Positions 24,975 through 34,507 are shown, numbered from the stretch's first letter. The stretch is DNA of 64,000 nucleotides from Roseofilum halophilum BLCC-M91 (GCF_030068445.1 NZ_JAQPOK010000088.1:1-64000); one strand, 5' to 3'. The notes: generated by a model not told the origin, from the letters alone. Made by a program: numbers and translations.

Positions 24975-26096
24975 TTAAGGCTTAGAGGGATCGGGGTTGA
25001 CTAAATAACCCTCAATTAATATATCGTTGCCTAAAGATTGATAGTGAACCTCACTAAGGTTTAAGGCTTGAGTCATTTGGGTTAATCCTAAATCTCCCAC
25101 GGGAGAAGGAGCTTTATCACCCCCGATAATCTTAGGCGCGATAAAGGCATACACTTTCTGTATCATTCCAGAGGCGATCGCCTCTGCTCCGAGTCGTCCC
25201 CCACATTCCCATAACACCGATAAAAAGCCCCGTTGATATCCATAGTCCATCGCTGCTCTGGGAGTCAGTTCGGGAAATTCCACCACTTCTACACCGCGAT
25301 CGCCTAATTCCCTCTGTAATTGCGGGTTTGCTCCCTCCTGGGTTAACACCACCGTCGGCGCAACCGGCTCCCATAACTGGGCAGATGGGGGTAAATTCAA
25401 AGAACGACTCATCACCATCCGCACCGGATTGCGATCGACGACTCCATGAGTGGTTAATTGGGGATTATCTTTCCGCAGGGTATTGCCTCCCACCATCACC
25501 GCATCACAAGCGCCTCGCAATTGATGCACCCATCGTCTAGAGTCTTCCCCAGTCACCCAAGCACTATGACCTGTGGTTGTAGCGATTTTTCCATCTAAGG
25601 TCATAGCATACTTGAAAATTCCCCAAGGTCGTTGATGGCAGATGCGATGAATAAACGCTTCGTTGAGACGCTGACAGGCTTGCTCTTCTATTCCCACCTG
25701 TACCTCGATTCCCGCCTCTCTGAGTCGTTGAATCCCACCCCCTGACACCCTGGGATCGGGGTCTACCATCCCCACCACTACACGCCTGACTCCGGCAGCG
25801 ATCAGGGCTTCTGTGCAGGGAGGGGTGCGGCCATAATGATTACAAGGCTCTAAATTGACATAAACGGTCGCTCCTTGGGCGCGATCGCCCGCCTCTCGTA
25901 GGGCAAAAACCTCCGCGTGAGGCTCTCCCGCACGGGGATGGAAGCCCTCCCCCACCACTTCGTTTTCCGCCACCACAACGGCCCCCACCAGGGGGTTGGG
26001 AGCGGTCTGACCAAGGGCTTGGCGAGCTAATTCGATGCACCGGTGAATATAAGCGGAATCTACATCAGAGTGAGATTCCTTCGAGGAATGGGTCAA
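24975..26096 (-). CDS. ribD: Bifunctional riboflavin deaminase/reductase RibD
   Basis: Catalyses two steps of riboflavin synthesis: deamination of the GTP-derived pyrimidine and reduction of the ribosyl side chain. The N-terminal cytidine-deaminase-type domain has zinc motif His60-Ala-Glu62 and Cys85/Cys94 (PCNHYGRTPPC). The C-terminal reductase domain runs from about residue 155 (WGIFKYAMTLDGKIAT, then GDSRRWVHQLR and VGGNTLRKDNPQLT). At 373 residues it is a standard full-length fusion enzyme. It stands as a single gene on the minus strand, divergent from the sulfur-oxidation genes. Confidence 0.95.
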   Translation of the reverse strand: MTHSSKESHSDVDSAYIHRCIELARQALGQTAPNPLVGAVVVAENEVVGEGFHPRAGEPHAEVFALREAGDRAQGATVYVNLEPCNHYGRTPPCTEALIAAGVRRVVVGMVDPDPRVSGGGIQRLREAGIEVQVGIEEQACQRLNEAFIHRICHQRPWGIFKYAMTLDGKIATTTGHSAWVTGEDSRRWVHQLRGACDAVMVGGNTLRKDNPQLTTHGVVDRNPVRMVMSRSLNLPPSAQLWEPVAPTVVLTQEGANPQLQRELGDRGVEVVEFPELTPRAAMDYGYQRGFLSVLWECGGRLGAEAIASGMIQKVYAFIAPKIIGGDKAPSPVGDLGLTQMTQALNLSEVHYQSLGNDILIEGYLVNPDPSKP

Positions 26097-26287
26097 GGTT
26101 GTAAGGGGATTATTTAGACTCTTGGGCGAAAATTCTGGCTGATTTTAACACGAATTGATGCAGGGATTACAAACCCTAGAAAGACGTGAGTTTACGATCC
26201 TTCCCTAGGAGAGAGTAAGCATCCTTGCCTAGCTTTTTAGGTTGCTAAATCTCTAAATAGTGATATGATTTTTAATTAAGCGTGAAT

Positions 26288-26293
26288 GAAGGA
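26288..26293 (+). promoter_or_regulatory. RBS deciding the dioxygenase start
   Basis: AAGGAG seven bases before ATG 26301. It also follows an in-frame ATG at 26286, which therefore cannot use it. Confidence 0.6.
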
Positions 26294-26300
26294 GACTTGG

Positions 26301-26999
26301 ATGTTATTTCGTCAACTGTTCGATCCAGAAACCAGCACGTATACTTATCTATTGGCTGACTTGAAGACTCAAGAAGCCGTATTAGTCGATCCAGTGCTAG
26401 AGCAAGTGGGGCGAGAGTTACAACTGTTGCAGGAATTGGGGTTAAGTCTTCGCTATTGTCTGGAAACCCATATTCATGCTGACCATATTACCGGCAGCGG
26501 CCAGCTCCGGGAAGCAACGGGTTGTACGTCCATTGTGCCCCAAAAGGCGGGAGCGCAATGTGCCGATCGCTGGATGACGGATGGGGAAGTGTTGCAAGTG
26601 GGAGAAATTGAGATTGAGGCGATCGCCACTCCCGGCCATACCGATAGCCATATGGCCTATCTGGTAAATGGAGAAAAATTACTCACGGGTGATTCTCTGC
26701 TGATTCGAGGCTGCGGTCGTACAGACTTCCAAAGCGGCGATCCGGGTCTGCTCTATGATGCCATTACCCAACGGTTATTTACCCTTCCCGATCGCACCGA
26801 AGTCTATCCCGGTCATGATTATAAAGGTTGTATGGTGTCCACCATTGGCGAAGAAAAACAATTCAATCCTCGTTTAGCCGGTCAAACTCGTGAGAGCTTT
26901 ATCGCCCTCATGAAAGGCTTAAATTTACCCAACCCGAAAAAAATTGCTGAAGCGGTTCCCGCAAATCAAAGATGTGGCAAAGTGCCCGTCTTAGCTTAA
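26301..26999 (+). CDS. ETHE1-like persulfide dioxygenase
   Basis: Non-haem iron metallo-beta-lactamase-fold enzyme expected to oxidise glutathione persulfide to sulfite. The N-terminal metal motif is THIHADHITG (His57, His59, Asp61, His62). TPGHTDSHMAYLV and the ETHE1-type stretch LLIRGCGRTDFQSGDP separate it from glyoxalase II. EVYPGHDYKG completes the site. About 232 residues is the usual single-domain length. It starts a three-gene plus-strand group with a rhodanese-DUF2892 protein and a TauE-type exporter. Together they could oxidise persulfide to sulfite and remove the product. No sulfide-sensing repressor is adjacent. Confidence 0.87.
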   Translation: MLFRQLFDPETSTYTYLLADLKTQEAVLVDPVLEQVGRELQLLQELGLSLRYCLETHIHADHITGSGQLREATGCTSIVPQKAGAQCADRWMTDGEVLQVGEIEIEAIATPGHTDSHMAYLVNGEKLLTGDSLLIRGCGRTDFQSGDPGLLYDAITQRLFTLPDRTEVYPGHDYKGCMVSTIGEEKQFNPRLAGQTRESFIALMKGLNLPNPKKIAEAVPANQRCGKVPVLA

Positions 27000-27043
27000 T
27001 TAATGCTGTATCTTCTTATTTCCTGAGTTAATTTTTATCAACT

Positions 27044-27589
27044 ATGGCGAGCCATCAAAATCTGCAAGACAAACTCCAAGCGATCGACAGTTTTTCTGTG
27101 AAAGAATTGTGGGAACAAGACCGGATTCAGTTCATTGATGTTCGCGAACCGAGTGAATATGCCGGAGAACGGATTCCAGGGGCCATTTCTCGACCTTTAT
27201 CCCGATTTAATCCGGATGATGTTCTTCCCGATCCCACTAAACCCTTTATTCTCTACTGTCAAACGGGAAATCGTTCAGCGACAGCGGCCCAAAAGCTATT
27301 TCTAGCGGGCTTTGAAGAGGTGGCCCACTTAGGCGGAGGATTAGAGGAATGGAAACAACAGGGATATCCCACCCACGTCAATCCCAAAGCTCCGATTAGT
27401 ATTATGCGTCAGGTGCAAATTGTGGCCGGTTCTTTGGTTTTGACGGGAACGTTATTGGGGGCATTTGTGGCTCCTGGGTTCCTATTTTTGAGTGGGTTTG
27501 TGGGTGCAGGATTAATGTTTGCGGGGATTAGTAATACTTGCATGATGGCTCAGTTATTGGCGAAATTGCCCTACAATCAGCGAGGATGA
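27044..27589 (+). CDS. Rhodanese domain with DUF2892 membrane anchor
   Basis: Residues 15-115 form a rhodanese domain with catalytic Cys72 in YCQTGNRSA, a persulfide-carrying loop. Residues about 120-178 are two hydrophobic helices of the DUF2892 (YgaP-like) type (IMRQVQIVAGSLVLTGTLLG ... GAGLMFAGISNTCMMAQLL). The combination resembles membrane-bound sulfurtransferases. Placement 44 bp after the persulfide dioxygenase argues for sulfur transfer in the same pathway. No strong ribosome-binding site is visible. Confidence 0.85.
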   Translation: MASHQNLQDKLQAIDSFSVKELWEQDRIQFIDVREPSEYAGERIPGAISRPLSRFNPDDVLPDPTKPFILYCQTGNRSATAAQKLFLAGFEEVAHLGGGLEEWKQQGYPTHVNPKAPISIMRQVQIVAGSLVLTGTLLGAFVAPGFLFLSGFVGAGLMFAGISNTCMMAQLLAKLPYNQRG

Positions 27590-27631
27590 GTGATGAGTAA
27601 TACGGTCGTTTTTTCTATTTTGAAGTGATCT

Positions 27632-27711
27632 CGATCCCCCCTAGCCCCCCTTGAAAAAAGGGGAAGAAAAAAGTCACCCTTTTTAAGGGGGATTTAGGGG
27701 GATCAAAATGT
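27632..27711. repeat. CCCCC...AAAAAGGGGG interspersed repeat
   Basis: An imperfect inverted repeat that starts GATCCCCCCTAGCCCCCCTTG and ends TTTAAGGGGGATTTAGGGGGATC. It recurs at about 34.06 kb and partly at 38.29 kb. It lies within the sulfur gene group. Confidence 0.7.
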
Positions 27712-27732
27712 GGGGAATATGAGGAAAATCAG

Positions 27733-28509
27733 ATGTTAGTGAATCTGGTGGGACATGCTTTGGCTGTTTGTATTGGCTTAAGTTTGGGTTTAATTGGGGG
27801 TGGGGGTTCGGTGTTGGCTCTGCCGGTGCTAATGTATGTGATGGGAGTAGAAACCAAATCGGCGATCGCCATGACGTTAGCCATTGTCGGCAGTGTCAGC
27901 TTGATTGGCGTGATTTCCCATTGGCGATCGGGGAATGTGAACCTGAAAGCAGCACTGATGTTTGCACCTCCAGCCATGGTGGGTTCCTATGTGGGGGCTA
28001 AAGTGGCGACACTGCCCACGATCAGCGCCACTCTGCAACTGATGGGTTTTGTGGCGATGATGGTGACGGCTAGTGTTTTGATGATTCAAAGAAGTCGCAA
28101 GCCAAAGACGGAAGAGACGCTCAAATCTGCACCTGTTTCCAGTATTTGGCAGAGGTTTATACTGATTCCCTTGGCGGGTTTAGGTGTTGGATTAGTGACC
28201 GGGTTTGTGGGGATTGGCGGCGGATTTTTGGTGATTCCAGCCTTGGTGCTACTGGTGCAGATTCCCATGAAGGAGGCGATCGGTACATCCCTATTGGTGA
28301 TTGCATTTCAATCGGTGACTGGGTTTTGGGGATATCTGAGCAGTCAGATCCCGATTAATCTCCCTTTGGTGTTCTCCTTTATCGTCGCTGCGAGTACAGG
28401 GATTATCTTGGGGTCATATTTAACTCAGTTTGTGCCTGGAAAGCAACTAGAGAAAGGCTTTGGCTATTTTCTGCTGGCGATCGCCGTCCTGATTGTGGTA
28501 AAATCCTAA
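27733..28509 (+). CDS. TauE/SafE-family membrane exporter
   Basis: Integral membrane protein of 258 residues with about seven or eight spans and two related halves. The hallmark glycine turns are GLSLGLIGGGGSVLALPVLMY near the N-terminus and GFVGIGGGFLVIPALVLL in the second half. This family is thought to move sulfur-containing oxoanions such as sulfite or sulfoacetate. Because it follows persulfide dioxygenase and rhodanese genes, sulfite export is the likely job (inference). GAGG eight bases upstream supports the ATG. Its stop overlaps the convergent sensor kinase gene by four bases. Confidence 0.85.
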   Translation: MLVNLVGHALAVCIGLSLGLIGGGGSVLALPVLMYVMGVETKSAIAMTLAIVGSVSLIGVISHWRSGNVNLKAALMFAPPAMVGSYVGAKVATLPTISATLQLMGFVAMMVTASVLMIQRSRKPKTEETLKSAPVSSIWQRFILIPLAGLGVGLVTGFVGIGGGFLVIPALVLLVQIPMKEAIGTSLLVIAFQSVTGFWGYLSSQIPINLPLVFSFIVAASTGIILGSYLTQFVPGKQLEKGFGYFLLAIAVLIVVKS

Positions 28510-30491
28510 ACTTCCGTTTTCAAAGCCTGCGATCGCTGCAACTGTTTCACATCAATCAAAGGCAAGAGAATTTCTACCATGGTTCCCTTCCCTTCTCCCT
28601 CACTATATAGGGTAATCGCGCCTTCCATCATCTCAATCAAATTCCGAGAAATCGCCAATCCTAACCCCGTCCCTTCAAACTTCCGCGTCCGACTTCCATC
28701 ACCCATCACAAACGGTTCAAACAACTTCGATTGGGAAGATGGCTTAATCCCAATTCCCGTATCTTTCACCCTAACGACTGCTTGGGACGGCGATGAAGTG
28801 TTACCATTGGTATACAACTGTCCATCCTCCTGCATCCTCTCCACTGCGATCGTAATTCCTCCCTGTTCCGTAAACTTAATCGCATTGCCGATCACATTCA
28901 TAAAAACTTGCTTGAGTTTGCCCACATCAGCATAAACGGCGATCGCTTCAACTTGACGCTCATAAGTTAAAGACAAGCCTTTAGAGTGCATGGAGGCAGA
29001 TTCAATATCAATCACCTCTTGTAGGATCTGATTTACGTCTACTGCTTCTAACTCTAGAGAGAGCTTACCCGCTTCAATTTTAGATAAATCCAAAATATCA
29101 TTAATAATTGAGAGTAAATGCAAAGCCGCATTATCAACTTGTTGCAAAAAATCCAACTCTTCTTCTTTATCATCACAGAACCCATCTTTAACCAACCGAA
29201 CCGAGCCAAGAATAGCATTGAGTGGCGTTCTCAACTCATGGGAAATACTGGCTAAAAACTCACTTTTAAGCTGATTAGAACTTTTCGCTTCTTGCCAAGC
29301 CACTTCTAGCTCTTCTGCCCAACTGGTTAACCGTTCGACCATACTATTCAAAGCTTGAGCGAGTTGATTAAATTCATGGATTTTGAACTGCTGGGGAATC
29401 GCTTCTGGGGAAACACTACATTCAACGCTTTTGGCATATTTGCCTAACTGTTCAACCGGAGTGACCAAAGAGCGAGCTAAAATTAGCGTGGCAATTAAAT
29501 TCGCCGCAATTAATCCCAAAACTAAATTAATTAGGGTTTGCCGAATTTCTTGAAGACCATAGAGGGCATGATCCAGAGGCGTTACGGCTAAAATCACCCA
29601 TTTTCCCTGAGTCAATCCCTGAGTGGTTGGATTCGGAATCGCCGTATATCCAGTAATCACTTCCTTTTCACTTTGATCGAAATGAGGCAAGTGCAGAAAA
29701 TTGCTTTGACCCCCGGTAGCTGACCGCATAATTGCTTCTAATCGAGATTTTAGATTTGGATCGTCGATCCCATGAATATTAGTTCCAATTTGACGGTTAT
29801 CCAGATGGGCAATGATTGTACCTTCTTGATTAATGATGACCGTATAACCGGATAAGGATTTGCGTTCTTGAATCTGTTGTAGGGGAAGAGCAGCTTCAAG
29901 GACTAGGTTATATTGGGGTTCTTCAGAAGCGTCATAAACGGGGGCACTGATTAAAAAGTGAAGCTGGTCTTGACCATAAGGCTCTAGAGTGGAATTGGGA
30001 TTATCAGTGAGTAATTCGACTGTTACTGGACTAGAAGATTGAGGAGAGGGTTTTTGAGTAATTTTTTCAGTTGAGACGTTACCGATCGCCTCAACTCCAC
30101 AGGTACTCGCAATCATCTTATCACCGGTCAGGGTTTGCAGTTGCAAACAGACGACAGAATCAGAAACGACAGAATGATAAAACCTCTGACTTAGCTCTTG
30201 GAGATAGGGATCGATTTTGGATAAATCCCCGGATTGCAAAATGCCACTTTCACTCGCTGTTACCACTTGATCGGTTAGACCATTGATACTGACATCGAGG
30301 AGAGCTGCTTTTTCAATGGCACTTTCAATAATATTATACCGAGCCGTTTCTAATAAACTCGAACGCGCTTTACGGTACGTGGCATATTGAAGTAAAAGTA
30401 AAACCGGAATGGTCATCAGCAAAATCCGCACTAACAAAATACGGCGAAAAGATGTTTCGGTGGATTGGAGTAAACGGAAGAACTTCAACAT
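28506..30491 (-). CDS. Membrane sensor histidine kinase (Cache-HAMP)
   Basis: 661 residues. An N-terminal membrane helix (ILLMTIPVLLLLQY) is followed by a large extracytoplasmic domain of Cache type (about 40-310, with GYTVIINQEGTIIAHLDNRQIG). Next are a second helix (LINLVLGLIAANLIATLILARSL), HAMP, and a HisKA domain with His418 in SISHELRTPLNAI. The HATPase domain shows N-box NVIGNAIKFT, G1 DTGIGI and G2 GTGLGLAIS. No receiver domain follows, so a separate response regulator is needed, and none is adjacent. It would sense a small extracellular ligand and phosphorylate its partner. Confidence 0.9.
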   Translation of the reverse strand: MLKFFRLLQSTETSFRRILLVRILLMTIPVLLLLQYATYRKARSSLLETARYNIIESAIEKAALLDVSINGLTDQVVTASESGILQSGDLSKIDPYLQELSQRFYHSVVSDSVVCLQLQTLTGDKMIASTCGVEAIGNVSTEKITQKPSPQSSSPVTVELLTDNPNSTLEPYGQDQLHFLISAPVYDASEEPQYNLVLEAALPLQQIQERKSLSGYTVIINQEGTIIAHLDNRQIGTNIHGIDDPNLKSRLEAIMRSATGGQSNFLHLPHFDQSEKEVITGYTAIPNPTTQGLTQGKWVILAVTPLDHALYGLQEIRQTLINLVLGLIAANLIATLILARSLVTPVEQLGKYAKSVECSVSPEAIPQQFKIHEFNQLAQALNSMVERLTSWAEELEVAWQEAKSSNQLKSEFLASISHELRTPLNAILGSVRLVKDGFCDDKEEELDFLQQVDNAALHLLSIINDILDLSKIEAGKLSLELEAVDVNQILQEVIDIESASMHSKGLSLTYERQVEAIAVYADVGKLKQVFMNVIGNAIKFTEQGGITIAVERMQEDGQLYTNGNTSSPSQAVVRVKDTGIGIKPSSQSKLFEPFVMGDGSRTRKFEGTGLGLAISRNLIEMMEGAITLYSEGEGKGTMVEILLPLIDVKQLQRSQALKTEV

Positions 30492-30703
30492 ACCCTAATG
30501 GTGACAAACGATTGCACAGGTCAGCACATAACTAGGATCGCTCCTAAGTTGGGATACAATTAAAACTAGAGTTTCAGGGAACTCCTGGATTCATTGTAGG
30601 AAATAATTGGTTTTATTGGCTCCCAGAATTTACGGAAAATCACGCAAGGTTTTTGGGTGAGAACTCAGGCATAATAGTGATAAGAAACTCAACAATCATC
30701 TTT

Positions 30704-32038
30704 ATGGCTCGTCTCAATCATAAGGCATATACGATCCTAGTGCGGGAACTAGAGCGATGCGTGGGGAATGATCCGCTCAAAGCTCCTACAAAAAGGCTGG
30801 TACTCAAGCGGTTGGAGCGTCTACGACAACAAACTGGCGATCCAGTTTCGGAGCAACAGCTACAGGAAACGATTCAGGCTCTGATTCCAGAGTTCCCGAC
30901 GAAGGTGATTCGCAAAGCAGCAAAAGCCAATCAACCCTCTTCGGGACTGTTCGGGTATTTGTTTTGGGGGGGAGCGGGTTTAGCTGGATTAGCGGGTTTG
31001 GTGTATATCCTGAACCTTCCCTATCCTATGATTCGCTGGCCAGTGTCGAAAACGATTCCCTTGGTGCTGCTACCCAGTTATATGAAAATGGATTACGATT
31101 ATCGGGGAGCGATCGCCAATGTGGAAAAAGCTGACCAACTGATTAACCAAGCCACCAGCGCCGCCGATATTGAGTTAGGGGAAGAGAAAGTAAACCTAGC
31201 GCAAAACCATCTGGATGGTTTACCGGTGTGGTTTTTAGGTTATTTCCCCCAGCGCTACTGTACCTTGTTTAGTTGTAGTTGGCGGTTTACCCTGGATGAA
31301 TATCAAGTCGCTCGGCAACAGGTGGCTCGCATGGATGCTAAGGTCTTCCAAGAAACGAATGCCCTAACCCTGCTCGAAGAAGGGCAAAGCCAAATCGAAG
31401 AAGCGAAAAGCCAGTATCAACAAGCTAACTCTGAAAGTGATAAACAGGAGGCTATATCCCTATGGCAAGCGGGACTCGATAAACTCGACCAAATCCCCCG
31501 ACAAACTGTCGCCGGACGCATGTCTGAGCCTCAAATTAGAGCCTATCAGCGCGATTTTCAACAGGCCTCTGGCCGGGCAGTGGGAACGCAAAAAACCGAT
31601 ACCCTGATCCAAGCGGCTGCTCAATATGGCATGGCAGCGGCCCAACTGTCCCAAAATCCTCCCCATGCTGAGGAACAATGGCAGGAAATTATCCGCCTGT
31701 GGGATCGGGGAAGCGATCAGTTAGAACGGGTTAGGGATGATAATCCTGCCTATGTTCAAGCCCAGGCTAAATTAGCCGAATATCGCAAAAATGCGGCTAT
31801 GGCGCGGATTCGCCTGCGGAATGAACAGCGCTCGACTCAAGCTTTGAATCAGGCTAAAAGAGAAATTACGGCTTGGCAACGGTTAGCGGCTTCTAGTACC
31901 AACACTGGGGTACTCGTCAGTGGACTGCAAAGGATTATTTATGACTTGGATCAAGTCAAATCGGGTACAACGGCTACGGAAGAAGCGCGATCGCTGCGAC
32001 AGTTTGCCGAAGCGAAAATGCAGGAACTGAGTCAGTAA
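30704..32038 (+). CDS. Membrane-anchored coiled-coil protein, 444 aa
   Basis: Unrecognised but clearly coding. The N-terminal 90 residues are basic and helical. A single transmembrane helix (FWGGAGLAGLAGLVYILNL, about residues 90-108) is followed by a long glutamine- and alanine-rich helical region (SQIEEAKSQYQQANSESD, AELRKNAAMARIRLRNEQ-like segments) resembling helical-repeat or coiled-coil scaffolds. I place the start at MARLNHKAYT. An earlier in-frame start adds 17 residues with no family support. It faces the convergent DUF815 gene only 18 bp away. Function unknown. Confidence 0.7.
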   Translation: MARLNHKAYTILVRELERCVGNDPLKAPTKRLVLKRLERLRQQTGDPVSEQQLQETIQALIPEFPTKVIRKAAKANQPSSGLFGYLFWGGAGLAGLAGLVYILNLPYPMIRWPVSKTIPLVLLPSYMKMDYDYRGAIANVEKADQLINQATSAADIELGEEKVNLAQNHLDGLPVWFLGYFPQRYCTLFSCSWRFTLDEYQVARQQVARMDAKVFQETNALTLLEEGQSQIEEAKSQYQQANSESDKQEAISLWQAGLDKLDQIPRQTVAGRMSEPQIRAYQRDFQQASGRAVGTQKTDTLIQAAAQYGMAAAQLSQNPPHAEEQWQEIIRLWDRGSDQLERVRDDNPAYVQAQAKLAEYRKNAAMARIRLRNEQRSTQALNQAKREITAWQRLAASSTNTGVLVSGLQRIIYDLDQVKSGTTATEEARSLRQFAEAKMQELSQ

Positions 32039-32056
32039 GAGGACTCGCCTATAGCG

Positions 32057-33340
32057 CTATAGGACTTGAGACTTGATAAAGTCAATGAACTGCCGTGCGG
32101 TTCTCCCAGAGCGCCCATTATGACGAGTTGCCCATTGTAGGGCTTGATATTCTAATTCTGCGCCGGTGAGAGAAAGCTGATTGAGGGCGGCTAAATGTTG
32201 CACCATTTGCAGGTAGGTTCTTTGATCGGCGGGTTCAAAGGTGAGGGTTAAGCCAAAGCGATCGCTAAAAGAGAGCTTTTCTTGTAGAGTATCCCAATGA
32301 TGAATCTCTTCGGCATCTTTCGGATGGGGGCGATCGCCGAAAAACTCCCGGATTAAGTGACGACGGTTGGAGGTGGCATAAACAACCACATTATCCGGTC
32401 TCTCGGTTAAATTGCCTTCTAAGACCACTTTCAGAGACTTAAAAGCATCATCATCTTCTTCAAAGGATAAGTCATCCACAAAGATAATAAACTTTTGGGG
32501 CAGATTTCGCAGCCGTTCCACAATGTCCGGCAAATCTTTCAGGTCGGACTTAGCGACTTCAATCAAGCGCAAGTTATCATAGGGATGAATCAAGCCTTTA
32601 ATTAAAGAGGATTTGCCACTGCCGCGAGAGCCGTATAAAAGGACATTCAGAGCCGGAGAGCCAGCGAGTAAGGCTTCCGTGTTCTGTAAAAGGGATTGTT
32701 TTTGCTCTTCGTATCCCACTAATTCCTTAAGTTGAATGCGATCGGGATAAGAAACTCCCTTTAACTCTCCCGACTGCCAACGCAACGCCCGATATTCGCA
32801 AAAAATTCCCGTACCATGCTGTTGATAATAGTGGGCTAATTCCGGCAGCGCATCCGCCCAATTTTCCCTGTTTCCCAGCAGAGCATGAGCAGAAGATTCC
32901 ATCACCCAGCAAACTGGGGGTTCTGGCAAATCGGCCACCCATTGCACCCACAAGCTCATCTGTTCCACCACCGGGGGTTCCCCTTGACAAAGAGTTTCTA
33001 AGGTGTGTAAATCCTGTCTTGCAGCAGCCACCAGGGGGCTGGGAATTTTGGCTAGGGGAAGGTGTTGCGCTTGGTTGGTAAAGGGATTATGGTCTCGGAA
33101 AATTTGGCCCAGGAGATAATCTGACCAACTTTTTTGGATATTCGCCAGGGTTCTAAACCAATGACCGTATGCCTTGAGACACTCTAGGGGATGGGGTTCC
33201 GGTTGGTTGAGTTGCTCTAAGAGGTTCAGGAAGGCTTGGCCAACTCGATTGTCAAGAACGTTTTGATAAAGGAGTATAGAAGCGGCTTGATGTTGCAGGG
33301 AGGCAATGTGTTGTCGTGCTGAAGGGTTTAGGGTGGTCAT
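32057..33340 (-). CDS. DUF815-family AAA-type ATPase
   Basis: 427 residues. The C-terminal P-loop domain has Walker A YGSRGSGKSSLIKGL, Walker B FIIFVDDLSFEEDD, sensor YATSNRRHLI and the DUF815 stretch FSDRFGLTLTFEPADQRTYLQMV. The N-terminal half (about 1-215) is helical and belongs to the same family layout. Members are annotated as ATPases of unknown function and may handle a protein or nucleic acid client. Monocistronic on the minus strand. Nothing nearby explains the role. Confidence 0.85.
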   Translation of the reverse strand: MTTLNPSARQHIASLQHQAASILLYQNVLDNRVGQAFLNLLEQLNQPEPHPLECLKAYGHWFRTLANIQKSWSDYLLGQIFRDHNPFTNQAQHLPLAKIPSPLVAAARQDLHTLETLCQGEPPVVEQMSLWVQWVADLPEPPVCWVMESSAHALLGNRENWADALPELAHYYQQHGTGIFCEYRALRWQSGELKGVSYPDRIQLKELVGYEEQKQSLLQNTEALLAGSPALNVLLYGSRGSGKSSLIKGLIHPYDNLRLIEVAKSDLKDLPDIVERLRNLPQKFIIFVDDLSFEEDDDAFKSLKVVLEGNLTERPDNVVVYATSNRRHLIREFFGDRPHPKDAEEIHHWDTLQEKLSFSDRFGLTLTFEPADQRTYLQMVQHLAALNQLSLTGAELEYQALQWATRHNGRSGRTARQFIDFIKSQVL

Positions 33341-33417
33341 GGAAGCCTTGGGCGATCGGATGAATTTATAGGGTGAAGATGCGATAAAATAAGCACAGAG
33401 TATTTCTACGCTACGAT

Positions 33418-33897
33418 ATGATTGGAAAAAATTGGAACACTTGGGTGTTAACTGCCATTGTACTTATTTTAGCGCCCAGTGCGATCGCCCAAAATACCGA
33501 CCCTTTGCAGCAATTGCAAACCACCGGCAATTGCTACGAGTGCGATTTGAAGCGAGTTGATTTACAAGAAGCAGATCTGAGATTGGCAGATTTAAGGCGA
33601 GCCGATCTCAGAAGGGCTAATTTGAGAGGAGCAAATTTAGCAGGAGCCGATCTTGAAGGAGCAAATCTTGAAGGGGTCAATCTTAGGGAGGCAAATTTGG
33701 ATGCAGTTACCCTAAGAAAAGCCAATCTTAGAGAAGCAGATCTCAGAGACTCCAACATGGATACAGTGATTTTAACTGAAGCGGACTTGAGCGGGGCCAA
33801 TCTCGCGGGAGCCTTTGTTGATGCCCTAAATGCCGATGGAGCCGTATTTTGCTTGACGGTCTTACCTTCTGGAAAAATCAGCCGAGAATGTCCTTAA
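33418..33897 (+). CDS. Exported pentapeptide-repeat protein, short
   Basis: 159 residues: a signal peptide (WVLTAIVLILAPSAIAQ), then a head CYECDLKRVDL, then about 18 A(D/N)L(R/E) pentapeptides ending in a small cap (VDALNADGAVFCLTVLPSGKISRECP) with two further cysteines. It has the same architecture and C-x2-C head as the larger protein at 15-16.4 kb, so they form a family in this genome. Expected fold: right-handed quadrilateral beta-helix outside the cytoplasm. Ligand or partner unknown. Confidence 0.85.
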   Translation: MIGKNWNTWVLTAIVLILAPSAIAQNTDPLQQLQTTGNCYECDLKRVDLQEADLRLADLRRADLRRANLRGANLAGADLEGANLEGVNLREANLDAVTLRKANLREADLRDSNMDTVILTEADLSGANLAGAFVDALNADGAVFCLTVLPSGKISRECP

Positions 33898-34222
33898 GTT
33901 ACCTTAGCCGATCGGCCAGACTGCCGTGAGCGATCGAATTGGCTGCTTTATAGCAGTGAATGAGTTGGTTAGGACAGTTAAATTTTGATTTTAGGCAACA
34001 GGGAACAGAAAATGTCTTACAGCCATTCGCTTTCTTCATGAGGTACAAGAGGCAAAGATCCCCCCAACCCCCCTTAAAAAGGGGGACTTTCACTGCCCCC
34101 CTTTTTAAGGGGGATTTAGGGGGATCAAAATGTACCGCAGAACAGCGAAAAATGCTGTAAGTCTCCCTTGCCTTACTTTAGAACAAAATTTTTAATTTTT
34201 AATTTTTAATTTTTAATTGAAC
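33898..34222. repeat. Spacer with GGGGG hairpin repeat and AATTTTT heptamers
   Basis: No gene is supported. About 34057-34131 is a copy of the CCCCC/GGGGG inverted repeat, followed by TACCGCAGAACAGCGAAAAATGCTG, a fragment of the 1-150 dispersed element. 34186-34219 is an A/T heptamer array (AATTTTT). Confidence 0.75.
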
Positions 34223-34507
34223 TCATCCTTGATGGCGCTTAAACGGAATTGTCTTTCCTTTGTGCTTTTCCCCTGGAGTCCCACCATCTTCACGTTCTGA
34301 ACCTGGTTCTACTTGAGCCTCTTCTTCTTTCACAGCGTCTTTCTTATTCCTTCCTTGGGCATCGTGCCACGGAGAATCATACCGGTTCCAAGGGAGAATC
34401 GGCCCTTTGGGTAACTTATTGGTGAGTACGGTAATATTATCCTGATCCGGTTCCGGCAGGTTGACTTTCTTTTTGGGAGGATTGGGATTGTCCCGATGGG
34501 AACTCAT
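34223..34507 (-). CDS. Small hydrophilic protein, 94 aa
   Basis: Unrecognised. Very charged and proline-rich (NPNPPKKKVNLPEPDQDNI, LPWNRYDSPWHDAQGRNKK), without membrane segments and probably partly disordered. I start at MSSHRDN because its ATG overlaps the stop of the preceding gene (ATGA), which implies coupled translation. Operon partner of the 189-residue membrane protein. Confidence 0.6.
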   Translation of the reverse strand: MSSHRDNPNPPKKKVNLPEPDQDNITVLTNKLPKGPILPWNRYDSPWHDAQGRNKKDAVKEEEAQVEPGSEREDGGTPGEKHKGKTIPFKRHQG

